NCBI RefSeq assembly: GCF_002865645.1
Contig: NW_020194638.1
Location: 682,001 to 746,000 of the forward strand
Direction: 5' to 3'
DNA: 64,000 bases
Source of the DNA: Hyaloscypha bicolor E
Lineage: Eukaryota > Ascomycota > Leotiomycetes > Helotiales > Hyaloscyphaceae
The position numbers were made by a program, and so were the translations under genes. Of the stretch, positions 13,080 to 26,199 are shown piece after piece. Below the pieces are notes generated by a model that saw nothing but the letters and a program-made list of their open reading frames with translations, was not told the origin of the DNA and searched no databases. Positions within the stretch are counted from its first letter, which is position 1. The number at the start of each line of letters is the position of its first letter.

Positions 13080-16000
13080 ATTATTAGTATAGTATATAGA
13101 AGTAATAGAAATAGAGGCTAATTATAAAAGAAAAAGAAGTAGAGAAAATAGAATAAGAAAAATTATACTAAGATAATATAAGTTAGATTTTAGTTAGAAA
13201 TAAACTTTAGTATTCGGAAATAAAATTATATTATTAATTTATATATTATTTTCAGTTATAATAAAGACTAAAATAGAAGCAGTATTAGTTTTAGTAAAAA
13301 AGCTTATTCCTAAATCCGGAAAAAATACTTAAAAAAGAAAATATTCTTAATTTTAAGTAAAATAGTAAATAGGAATTAAAAATACGAATTAAAAAGAAAT
13401 TAGAAATAAGAAATTATATAGATAAACTAGAGAAGCTTCTAGAAAAAGAAATAGATACTAAATAAAGAAATAAAAGAGAATTTAGAAAAGTCAGAAAAAT
13501 TAGCGAAATTATATTTATTATTTTTATTATTATTTTTAATAATATTAATAGATATATCTAGTTTAATAAAATTAAGGGAAAATACTATAGATATTAAGCT
13601 AAAGAAATATAAATAATAGAAATAAAACTAGAAAAGCTATTACCTTATTATTACTAATACTAAAACTCGAATCTTAATTATATTTATTATTATTAACTAG
13701 TTTTTCTCTAATTCCGGTTCTTAAATTAAAAGATATATTTAAATAGGAAATTAGTTCTTTAGGAATCTTATTAATAAAAGTTTCAGATATAGAAATTCTA
13801 TAATTAATTATAAAGGAAATTATTAAGATTAATATAGCTAAGAATAAGTATATACTAATATTAGATTTAAACCTACTATTTATAAGAGCTTCTAAAATAT
13901 TATAGTTTTAGGGAAGTAATATCTTTATATTCTTGAAATAATATATAAATATATATAAGAACTATTATATTTCTAATAATACTAAAAGAAAAAGAATTAT
14001 CTATTATATCTCTTCTATTTATAAAAATTAGATTAAGGCTATACTAAAGTATTATACTAATAATCTAGAAGATTATTAGGAGACTAAGTTCTTTAAGGCC
14101 TTATTAAAGAAATTCCGAGAATATAACTAGGAAATACTTAAAATTAGTTATAACTTTCTTAATTAGATTATTATATAAGCCTAGAATAGAGGAATCTCTT
14201 CTAAGTCTTATATTAATATATTTAATAAAATATTAAAAAAGTTACTAAAAAGAAAAGAAATAAATAAAATTACTTAATACCAAGAATTTATAAGAGAATT
14301 ATTTATTCTAATAAGAAATTGCATTCTTAAGAATATAAACTTTAAGCCTATAGATATTTCTATTTATAAATATAATAAGATATATAAAAAAATAATAATA
14401 TTTTATTAATATAAAAAAAAGAAATACTATTTTAATATTACTAATAACCCAGATATATTTAGACTTAAATAAGAATACTTGAATATAATAGTCTATAATA
14501 TAATTATTCTTTACTAGTTCTTTCTATTATACTTCCTAAAGCTATTATAAATATAAGTAAAAAGAGAACCTAGCCTATAGCTAATTATATAAAACTTATT
14601 AAAAGTAGTAAATCTAAAGGAAATAATATTAACTAGCTAGTAAAAAGTCTGGAAAAACTATTTATTATTACTATAACTCAAGAGAACCTATAAAAATAAC
14701 TTAATATAGCTACTATTATAATTCGAGAAAATATTTATAGTCTGCTTATATAACCTAGTTAACTATAATAAGTATAATAGTATTAATAGCCTAATAAGTA
14801 TAATTCGGGTTTTTAGGGAAAATATACTAGAAGTTATAGTAAAAATTATAGAGAATAATATAGTAGCTATAATAATTAAGCTAGATTAGATAAAGAATCT
14901 AAATAACCATATTCTAAAAAAGTTAGTTTTAAATATAATTAGAAAATATTACTTAAGTTAATATAACCTATAATATAAACTCAGAACTAAGAAAACAAAT
15001 TTATTATAGGTATTATAATAGGAATAAGAATATTAATATTAATCCAGAATATATTTATATTTCTTAGTTCTATTATCTACTAATAAAAGAGCTTATAAAT
15101 TATAGATATACTTACTAATTTAATAGAAGATAATATAAAGGGCTATTTAAGCCTAGATAAGAAAGCATTTCCTTTTTTCTTACTAGTAAATATAGGCAGT
15201 TTAATTAAATTATTTCCTAAGTCCAAAAAAGAGAATTTAATTATAATTTAAATACTTAATTCAAAAATACCTAGAGATTAATAGGAAATATCTAGTTTAC
15301 TAGGCAAGAAAAGAAAAAAGAAACTAGCTAACCGGGATTTATATATAAAAGCAAGTAAGTTATATCTAGGGAATCTAAATAGCCGCTTTATCTTAGAGGA
15401 AATTATATTAGAATTACTAATATTTTAGGTTCTAAAATTAATAAATAGTATTAAGATTTGGCTATAAATAGTATTTCTATTAATATTATAATAGGTTTCT
15501 TATTAAGGAGAAAGGAAAAAGAGATAGAAATAGCTAAAGAGATTTTCTAAAAATAAGCTAGAATAAAAGAAAAGCTATTCTATATAAAAGGCCAGAAGAA
15601 TACTATTCTAAGAAGTAATAGATAAGGAGATAGCCTAGCTAAGAATATAAATATTAATACTTCCGGAAATAAATAAGACAAATTAGAAATCTAGTATACT
15701 TTTAATTATAATAAGTATAGAACTTCTAAAGTTAATAATATTCTAATAAGGCTATTAAAGAAAGTAACTATTCTATTTTTAAGAATTTAGAAAGAAATAA
15801 GAATACTTATTAATACCTTAAAAATATTAGATCTAGTTATTATATTTTAGAACTAATAAATTAAGAATAATACTTCCTATTTTATTATTTTATAAATAGG
15901 AAATACTATTATATTAAATATAATTAGATATACTAGAAAATCTATAAAGCTAGTAGCTATAGCTTATATAATAAATAGAATATTTAAGGAATTAGAAATA

Positions 16001-19000
16001 CTAACTTAGATACCTAATATTAATAGAATTATTTAATTTAAAAGTAATAGTATTAATATTTAGATATTACTAGCTTATAAATATATTATATAATTATTAT
16101 ATTTCCGATTTATATTTCGAGAATTATAAGGAAATATTAAATATAAAGAAATAATTAATACTAGAGCTAAAGTTAATATTTTTCCTAAAAAGATCTCTAG
16201 AAATATTAGTAAAATAGTATATAATACTATAAATTATTAAATATTTATTATTATTAGAGCAGAATTTGGATTTATAAAAATAGTAAAGCTTAAAGCTAAG
16301 GTTATAAATAAAATAGAATATAAAGATATATTTTTCCTAGTTAAAGAAGTTCTAAAAATCTTACTTAATTAATTATTTTTAGTAAAAATAAAAATAAAAA
16401 TTATATATAGAAGTAATAATTTATAAAATAGAAGATTTACTAATTTTAAAAATAACTAGAATATTTATACTATTATAATTATTTTATTTTTAAAGAATAC
16501 CAGAAAATAGAAGAAAGTAATAATTTAAGAATATTAAGCTTTTAGAGTTAAGAAATTAAGTAATACGAAATAGGAAACTAAAAGTAAAGAGGAAAAATAG
16601 AGTCTAATATTATAACTAGTAGTAATATTAGAGAAAATAGAAAAATACCGGGATTTCCTATAAATTCTTTTATTTTGGATTTAGAAGTTTAGGAAATTAA
16701 TAATATTTTTAAAGAAACTAAAATAGAAAAGGCTTTAATTAGAGTATTATTAAAAGTAATTCCGGATTTAATAAAAAAGAAAATAAAAAGAATATTAAAT
16801 AAAGATATTTCTAAAAAAAAGATAAAGTAGTATCTTCTAATAATAAAGAAATATATTTCTAAAGCTAAGAAATATAAAACCTAAAACTAGAAAGAATTCT
16901 GAAATATATAAGAGTTTAAAAAAATATATTAAAATACTAGATAAAAAGATATTCTTTATACCTAACTAGAAAGAAGCTAAATAGAAAGGTTATAAATTCC
17001 GGAGATTAAATAAAAAGAATATTAGAGAAAATAGTTATAGCTTTTAAAGAAAAAGATAATAATTATAGTCTATTTCTAGTTATAGAAATATATAAAATAA
17101 AGAATAAAAAGATTTAACTAGTAAATACTAATAATAGAACTAGAGAAAGCCTAAATAAATATCCGGACTAGTTTAAGAAATCTAAAGCTAAAAAATACTT
17201 ATAGAAATATACTAGAAAATATAAGAATTACTTTTTACTAAAAATATTAGCTATTTTAAGATATTTATAACTTATTTCGGAATACCTTAAATAATTAGAT
17301 ATTAGTAACTAGTTCTAGAAAAAGAAACTAGCTATATTTCAAGAATTAATAATTAATTAAGAAGATATAATTATATTTAATTAGAAAGAAATAGGAAAAG
17401 TTTATAAGAATATTAGCTTATTTATTCTAATTAAGACTATTAAATATAAAGTCTAGTAAGAAAAGAATTTCCTATATCCTAAAACTCTAGTACTAGTAAT
17501 AGTAAAAATATTATTAGAATATCTAGATTATAAAATTCTTAAGAAATATAATAAATTTTACTAAAATCTATAGTTCTTAGTTATAAAAAAAGTTACTAGA
17601 ACTTATAAACTAATTAATACTACTATAAAAATAAATTTAGTAATTTTATAAGATATTAATCTATTTCTATTTACTAATAAGATTTTAGAGAAATTTACTA
17701 GATATATTTATATTTCTTTAATTAATTTCTTTTCCGGATATAATTAACTTATACTAGATATTTATAATAGAGATTTAACTATATTTATAATACTTCTAGG
17801 GCTATTAAAAATAATTATACTATCTTAGGGAATTACTAATTCCGTTATATAGTTTATATAAGTTATTATAACTATTCTAGAGAATCTGTTTCCTAAAATC
17901 GCTATATTATTTATTAATAATATTAGAGTTAAGAGACCTTATATAAACTATAATAAGTAGCTTATTTTACCTGAAATTCGGTGTTTTATATTCGAATACT
18001 TTTAAAACCTAGATATAACTTTAGATAAAGTTAAATAAGCTAGAGCTAGTATTAGAGAAAAATTATAGTTTTATTATAATAATATAGTTATTATTAGCTT
18101 TATTTATAAAGTACTTAAAAGAAGCCCTTTAAGTTTAGGAATTACTAAGATCTTAAAATAAAAATATTATAATAATATAATTAAAGGCAAGGCATTTATT
18201 AGAATTATTATTTATTACTATATTTGAATTAAAGACTTTATAATTATTACTAAATCCATTTATTACTTAATAAGGAAAGATGTAATATAGAACTGAAATA
18301 ATAAATAAAAGCAAGCTATATAAATTCTTTAAGAAAAGTTTACTATTATTTTAATATTTTATAAGTTATATTATAATTTATTAAAAGATTAGGGAATAAT
18401 TATATTAGTAATAAATATTAGCCTAAATAATTAGAGCGGAATTCTTAGTTAATATAATAAATAAAAAAAAAGAGAATTATATAATACGAGTCTAGAATCT
18501 GAAATAATACTAAATAGAAATATAATATTATTAAGAGAGAATACTAAGGGCTAGTAAAGTATTTATAGAAAATATAATTCTAGTTATATAAAGTTTACTT
18601 TATTCTTAAACTAGATACTAATATACTTATTATATAGCTAAGTAAAGTAGCTATAGATTTTCCTAGAGCTCTAGTTACTTACTAGCTAGTATAAATTTAA
18701 CTATTTAACTTTAAAGTCAAGTATATTAAAGAAATTAAATATATTATTACTAATAGATTATTAAGATACCTATAATAAGAAAGTAATACTAAAAATAATA
18801 AGAATATTAATAAATAGTTAGTAATAGAGCTTAATATTATTAGAATAGTACTTATTAGACGAAAAGTTTAGTTAAAAAAAGTAATTCTAGTTTAGTTATA
18901 TAATATTATTTTAAGAAATTAGACTTCCAAGCCCTTTATTAGATATTTAGATAATAGTATCTAGTTACTAGAGATTAATAATTAAAACCTTACTATATCT

Positions 19001-20430
19001 AGAAGTAAATTAGTAATATTAAAAAATAATAAAATCCGGAAATTATATAGTAAAGATTATAGCCTTTTATATATAATCTCTAATAAAGTAATAGATAATA
19101 ATACTAACTTTTATATTTTACTTAATAATCTAACTATTTTACTAGATTTCTTAGATAATAGCTATTTTAAATAATACTAGAATATTATATAATACCTTAT
19201 AATATTCTCTAGATTAGAAAAAATATCTAGAGCCAAGTTTTAAAAGTTAAATAAAGAAGCTTTAAATTATAGTATAAGAGATTAATTATTATAGAGAATT
19301 ATATCTAAAGTATACTTACCTTAACTTATTATTAATAATTAAGAATAAAGAGAAATTATTATTAAAAAGTTATATAATAAGATTAGATATACTAAAAAAG
19401 AAAGTACTTTTTATTTAGTAGCTAGCTACTATTACTAGAAAGATTACTATAACTATATATAGAAGTATATTAATACTTATAAGATTTATTAGTATAAAAG
19501 TAAAAAAAGATAAAAAGAAGCTTTATATTTAATAAAAGCTATATTTCTTTTCTATTATTTTGGGATTAATATAGTTAAATCACTAGACTATAAAGAATAT
19601 AACTTGCTAGTTATTACTAGAAATAACTTCTTAGGATAAGTTAAAGCTAGATCTTTAAAGAACCTAACTAGTAAGAAGATTACTAAGTTTATTTAGGAAG
19701 AAATTATTTATAAGTATAGTTTATTTAAATAGCTTAAAATAAATAATAGATTAGAATTTAAAGAAATAGTAATTTAGGAGCTTAATAAGCTAGGAATTAA
19801 TAGAATTATTATTTTAGCCTATAATTCTAAAGGAAATAATATAATTAAAAAAGGATATTAACTAATTATTTAAATATTTATAATACTTATAATAAGTAAA
19901 AAGAAGCCTTAGATAGATTTACTATTATATATTCTATTTACTAATTGAGTTATTATATATAGACTAACTAGATTTATTTTCTTTTATATAATCTATAGTA
20001 GGAAAGCTATATTACTTATAGAAATATACTTTTTAATCTAGAGAATACTTAGATAAAACGAAGTTTATAATAGGGAAATACTTTTAGAAATATATATAAA
20101 ATAAATATAAATAAGAGATAAAGATATTAAAGAAGCTAGAATAAAGAAAAATAGAAAATACTAAGAGAGAAAGAAGTAATTTAATACTATTTACTAGATT
20201 TATTTAAAACCTATTTCCAAAAAGAATCTAGTTCTTATATATAATATTAAATTAATAGATTAAAATAAATTAAAGAATATAAAACTACTATATTACTAGC
20301 TTGGGCTATATAGAGTGAGATATATGAATTAACTAAAAGAATATTATATACTAGAAAAGCTTAATAATACTATATTTTAAAGAATATATATCGGAAATTA
20401 ACTTAAATAGTTTATTAAAAGAAATAGGTT
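13080..20430 (+). mobile_element. Ty3/Gypsy gag-pol, nearly full length, RIP-degraded (copy B)
   Basis: Ordered remnants on the plus strand: gag region from about 13080; aspartic protease about 16140-16390 (an INTRAKVNIFP-like stretch at 16160, from an original DTGAEV-type active site); RT about 17540-17990 with the catalytic DD now NN near 17925; RNase H end about 18640-18790; integrase H2C2 zinc domain about 19372-19500; integrase core about 19570-19870; integrase C-terminal domain ending in a NRLKQF-like motif about 20200-20425. Order PR-RT-RH-IN identifies Ty3/Gypsy. Nearly all in-frame stops are TAA/TAG from Gln codons, and Asp to Asn and Glu to Lys replacements are systematic. An LTR lies directly upstream (12693-13001) and one far downstream (25321-25668). 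Non-functional. Confidence 0.8.
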
Positions 20431-22590
20431 CTAGTATTTTTCTAAAAATAAAGTTAATAATAAATATATATCTATAAATAAATATTTTAAAATAGATATA
20501 AAACTAGAAAAGAAAGTAATTATAGAGTATTATAAGTAAAATAGTATTTAGGAGATTAAGAAAGCTACTAGTATTATTATATATATTCTAGAATTACTAG
20601 AATTAGAGAAAGTAAAATATGTTTTTTTTATAGAAAACTAGAAAGAAGTATTTAATAATAGAAGTTTTTCTTAACCTGAAATAAAGCTTATTATTTTTAA
20701 TTCTTTATATATCTTTTATTTTTCCCTTTTAACTATTATTTATAACTTTTAGAAAATATTATTATTAGATTATTATTCTGGAAATCGGACGAGCTTTACT
20801 ATTACTTATTTCTTACTACTATCTAATTATTATTACTAGATAATATTCTTAATATATGAAATTCTATTACTAGATTTTAGAAATTAAATATAAAGTATTT
20901 CTTTTAGTATAAAAATAAATAAAGAAATTAAGAAATTATTTTATAGATTCTTGATTCCGAACTATAGTAATAAATAATAACTATATTTAGAGATAAGAAG
21001 AAAAAAGAAAAAGAAAGAGGGCCTTTTATATATATCTTACTAAACTAGAAACCTTTTAGAAGCTTTATTTGCCTTTTTAACTAGCTATTCTTATAGCTTA
21101 TACTAGTCTAAAGCTTAATTATAATATCTATAGATCTCGACTTTAACTTAAATTATTATTATAAGTTTCCTTATAATATCTAAATAAACTTCCTAATTAG
21201 AAGTTATATATAAATAGAATAGCCGAACTAAAAGCCCTATAAAAGAAAAGAGAAACCTTATTAAACCTAATAATTATTTCTAAAAGTATTTAATAATATA
21301 TAATTCTGGAAATCTCTTAAATATTAGATAAACTAAATCTATTTATTTAAAGCCTATCTTATATTAGAAAACCTACTTCTTCTTTAATATAACTATAGTT
21401 ATTTTTAAAATTCATATTAAGGCTTAATTAGTATATTATATATTTCTATTTTTATATAAAGAGAACTTTTTCTATATAGAATCCTTTTTCTAACTATAAT
21501 ATTATTTTATTACCGGAAACCGGTTACTTCTTTAAAAAGCTAATATAATTTACTAATTTTTACTATTAATTTATTTCTTATTATTAAATATTATCTAAAT
21601 AATTCCTATATCTTTAATATTAATTCGAAATACCTAATTTTTCTATATTCTATATTAACTTTAATATTAATTATTCCAAACTTAATAATAGTATTATAAA
21701 TCCTATTTATATTATCTTATAGTTCTTCTTTTTATATATTTTAATATCTTTAGTATTACCTTTATAAATATAAATATTATTTTAAAGTCCTAATTAACTA
21801 AATAGTTTTATATTATATAAAGTCGATTTTAATAAATACTAAATAAATAGAATTAGCTTTTAGAAGAGATATAAATTAGTTTTAAAAGAAGTAATACCTT
21901 ATTCTAAATTATTTCTTAATTCTATTATTCTAACTTCTTTTTTATTAATACTTATTTCATACTTTCCTAATATCTTTAGTATATTTATATATCTTATCTT
22001 TTATATATTTCCTATATTATTTCTCTTTTTTTATATTATTTTTTAAGTTAATAGAAATATTTCTAAATAAATAAGAAATCGGAATATATTTATATTATAA
22101 AAATTTTATTATTTCTTTTTATATTTTAATACTTTAAATACTATTACTATATTTATATTTCTATTATATTACCTTCTTATTTCCCTATTATTATTATTTA
22201 GTTTAACTTATTTTAATTATTTCCTTAATTATATTTTCTTAGATATATATATTTATATTCTTTTCTATAATAGAAGCCTAATTCTATATTTTGCTTTTTA
22301 TAATTATTTCTAATTTATAACTATATTACCTCAAATATATCTAATTATTATATCTATTTTCCCTATTATATATACTACTATTTTAGTTTCATTTTCTTAT
22401 TAGAAAAAAAGAAAAACTTAAATATATATAATACCTTTATATAATCTAAATCTATTTTAATTTACTTTTTATTTTAAAATATACTTAAAAGAAATTCTTA
22501 TAATCTCGAGAACTTTTAATTTTATAACCTATAACTATTATACTAATAATATCTTTATAATTTATTAAGAATAATAAAATAGCCAAAAAA
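20430..22590. other. AT-rich spacer downstream of Gypsy pol, no gene recognised
   Basis: The pol frame appears to continue as a weak C-terminal tail to about 20950. After that the plus strand is T-rich, suggesting any former coding was on the minus strand, but I could not recognise a protein. No tandem repeats or clear terminal repeats seen. Confidence 0.4.
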
Positions 22591-25270
22591 CAGGTTTCTT
22601 AAATTAGTAAAGTATAATAACTAGTTCTTATAAGCTATAGTATTATTAAAAGCCTATAGATTAATAGTATTAAACTTTAGAATATTAAAGAAGCTTAGGT
22701 AGTTATAAAAGGCCTACTAATATTAGAAAAAATAGCTATAATTACCGAATTTAATATAAATATCCTAGATAAGCTAAGTAGTATATATAATAAGCTCTTA
22801 AAGTAGAAAACCTTTATTAGAAATAGAACTAGACTAGAATTAACTAAAGAGAAGCTAAAGAACTATTAAGCTAATAATAGGAAATTAGAGAATATTATTA
22901 AAGGTATTTCTAAAGGCAAATAAGAGAAGCTTAATAAGATTAAAACTATAGTAAATAGTTTTAATACTAAGAGTTAGAATAGAATTATACTATATAGTAA
23001 AGCTTTTAGCTAATATATTAATAATATCTATAATAACCTTAGTAAAAACGTTTATAAGAAGTTATATTTTCTTTTTAAGATAAAAGCTTTAGTATATAAA
23101 GCTATTTAGTTAATTAATAAAGCTACTTTAGAATATATTAAAAATAAGAAATATTAGAATACTAGTATATTTACTAAATTAGATATTACTAAGGTATTTA
23201 AGTATACTAAAGCTATTTCGGAATATAGAGAATTAGAGTTTAAGCTACTATTAGCTAATAATCTTAAGGCTAGATAATATATCTTTAATACTTCTGGAAT
23301 TCTAATTAAGGAAATTTATAATAATAAGCCTTTTCCTGCTTTCCGAAATAAGCCTAAAGAATAAGCTCTTATTATAATTTTAGCTTTAACTTAACCGGAT
23401 CTAGCTAAGAAAAATGAAGCTAATTTAATAAAGCCTAGTAAGAAAATTACTAGTAAAGCTAGTAGAACTAGTATAACTAAATAAGAAGAACCTGGCAAGA
23501 ATGGAAAGTAAACTAAGCCTAAGGCTTCTAATAAATAATAGAGATCTAAGTATTAGACTAAGTATAAGATTAGTAAAATAAAGGAAAGTAAAAAGGAATC
23601 CTCTATTCTAAAGGAAAAGATATTATTTAGGAAGATTCCTATAACTATACCCAGAACTAAGAAATAAAAGACTAAGAATATTAAGTCCGGAGAACTTAAT
23701 AAAGGCATTTAGTATATCTATAAGATACTAGCTAAATAGAAGTTAATATTTGCTTAGTAGAATAAATATATCTTTAAGGAAATATATAGTAATATTTTAG
23801 AATCTATTTATAAGTAAGAATACTATGAAATTAATAATAGATTTCTTAAAGTTCCCTATATAATATATACTTAATAATTTACTAATATTCTCTTTATTAA
23901 TATATAAGAGATTAAGGATACTCTAAAGCTAGTTACTAAGATCTATAAAGTTACTAAAGGCAAGAAGTATATTTCTATTATTTAGATAAATAAAGAGATA
24001 TAGGATTTCTTTTTTAAGAACTAGGAAATTAAGAAATATAAATATAAATACCATATTTCTAATTAATTCTATTCTAATCTATAGCTCTAATTCAATACTA
24101 TAGTTTCTATTTCTGAGTCTAGTATTACTAATCTGGATACTAATAGCTATATTTATAAGAAGAATTACCTAAAGTAAATTAAGAAGCTTAGTATTCGAGA
24201 GCTCTTAATAAAAGAAATAGAAATACTATAGTTCTATTTCTAAAAAAATAATATATTAATATATAGAGATCTTAGTAATAGCTATTTTATCTTAGTCTCT
24301 TAACTTTTAATAGCAGATCTATTAATATAGCTCGGATTTCACGAGATATTAAGTAAGTATCCTATTTATCTAGTTATTTACTTTTAGCCAGCCCGATATT
24401 TTACTTCTAAAAACATTAATTATAATTAGTATAAAGGCAATACTAAAGATCTAGCTATTACTAAAGCTTTAAGTAGCAAATTTTACCTTAGTAAAAAGTA
24501 TTAGAATATTAGCTATATTTTCCTTATAAACTATAAGAAGGCTATTACTTTTAATAAGAAATTCTTTAAAAACATTAATTACTTCTCTATTTCTAATAAA
24601 TTTAAGCCGGAAATAACTAAGGAAATAGGTAAGTATTTACTAAAGATAATAGGAGAAAAGACTTTAAGTATAGTTTATTTAACTAGACAAATAAATACCT
24701 TTAGCTAAGTAATCTATAAGTCTGGAATTATAGGAAAGTATTAATTCTCGAATAATATATAAGTTAAAGAATAGCTTAATAATAATTTACTACTTAATAG
24801 GCCTTTTATTATAGTTCTAATAAGTCTAGTTACTATTAAGAATAAAATATACGAAAATAGAATCTTTTATAAGATTATAAAAGCCTCTTATCTAAAGCTT
24901 TCTTCTTTTATTAAAAGTTAATTCAAAAATATAATAGATAATACAAAATTCAAAGAAGCTATTTATTTAAAGTATATTAGTATAATTTATAATATAATTT
25001 ACTATAATAAGCCTCCTTAATATCTAGTAATAAAGGCAGAAATTAAATAATAGTTAAAGGCAAATACTAATTAATATAAAGAACTATATTGGATTTAGTA
25101 TAAGAATATAGCTAAATAGATTCGGATTATTTTTAAGTAAGTTTAGGAGTATGAAATAAGATTATTTAAGGATAATAAGTCTTATTTTAGGTATATAAAG
25201 AAGAAATTAAATTAACTAATAAAGAAGGATCCTGAATATTTCATTATTTTAGACTCTGAGTAAGATTTTT
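22590..25270 (+). pseudogene. Unidentified long reading frame in the env position of the Gypsy element
   Basis: One plus-strand frame of about 890 codons. The stops I met while reading it are TAA or TAG, the products expected from RIP of CAA/CAG. The predicted chain is Lys/Glu/Asn/Ile-rich and mostly hydrophilic, with no transmembrane run or zinc motif I could recognise and no similarity I know. It shares orientation with gag-pol, begins about 2.1 kb after the integrase and ends about 50 bp before the 3' LTR, so it sits where an env or accessory ORF would be in a retrovirus-like Gypsy. Alternatives are a captured host gene, or a separate element into whose 3' end the LTR inserted. Function unknown. 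Confidence 0.5.
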
Positions 25271-25320
25271 TTATTATTTTTAGTATTTAGGAAACAAGTA
25301 TAAATAAATAGGAAGTCGGA

Positions 25321-25668
25321 TATAGTATAGTAGGCTATATTTATTAAAAATTATATTATTTTAATAGTTTTGAGGTTTAGGTTATATAGTAAAGGCTATA
25401 GCCTTTTATATATAACTTGCGGAAATTATATAAAAAAGCTAGTTTTTCTATAAACTTAGAGAATAATCCCTTATAAGTATTTAATTAATTAAGCTTTTAT
25501 ATATTATATACTATTTGTACTTTACTATTTATACTTTGCTATTTATACTTTACTATTTATATTTTACTATTTATACTTTTAATTTATTATTTTGCTATTA
25601 AGTTACGTTTTGTACTCTAATATACTTTATAGGGGTTTTTGTTTTATTATAGTTTCCCTCTTATAATA
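25321..25668 (+). repeat. LTR, RIP-degraded, probable 3' LTR of Gypsy copy B
   Basis: Homologous to 12693-13001 along its length, with the same pyrimidine-rich CCCTCTTATAATA terminus. It contains an extra small expansion of a TTTACTATTTATA unit at about 25505-25560. Same orientation as the LTRs at 12.2-13.0 kb, consistent with bounding one element of roughly 13 kb. Confidence 0.65.
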
Positions 25669-25671
25669 AGT

Positions 25672-26090
25672 AGAAAAAATAGTTTCTAAAAAAGTAATTT
25701 TAGAACTAAAAAAAGTTAGTTTTAAAAGATAATAGAAGTTAAATAAATAGATAATTAAATAGCTAATTACTTATTAATTAGTAAAAGCTAGTATCTTTTT
25801 TATAAGCTACTAAATACTTTTCTTCTTTAATATAAAATAGACTAGATTTGTTTTAGGCTACTAAATACTTTTAGAACTAATTTAAAATCTTTTCTAATCT
25901 ATATATATAAACTAATTAGTATTAGTTTATTAATAATATATAGTATTATTATATAAGTATAGAAATACTAGTTATATTAGTTAGTAAAGTTATTATTTTA
26001 AAATAGAAAATATAGTATTATAATATTAATATATAACTTCTAAAGAAATAGCTATACTAATAGTTATTATTTATTTAGAAATTATTAATA
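25672..26090 (-). repeat. Copia-associated LTR-like repeat, minus orientation
   Basis: Reverse complement of most of 2410-2890. It adjoins the start of the Copia B remnant but in the opposite orientation to what an intact 5' LTR would have, so an inversion or an independent solo copy is implied. Confidence 0.5.
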
Positions 26091-26199
26091 TAAATCTAGT
26101 TATAATTTTAAAACCTATAATAATTATATTTTAAAATTATATTTTATATATAAGAAACTCAAATACTATTTATAGAAATATATATTAAAGAAATAAAAA

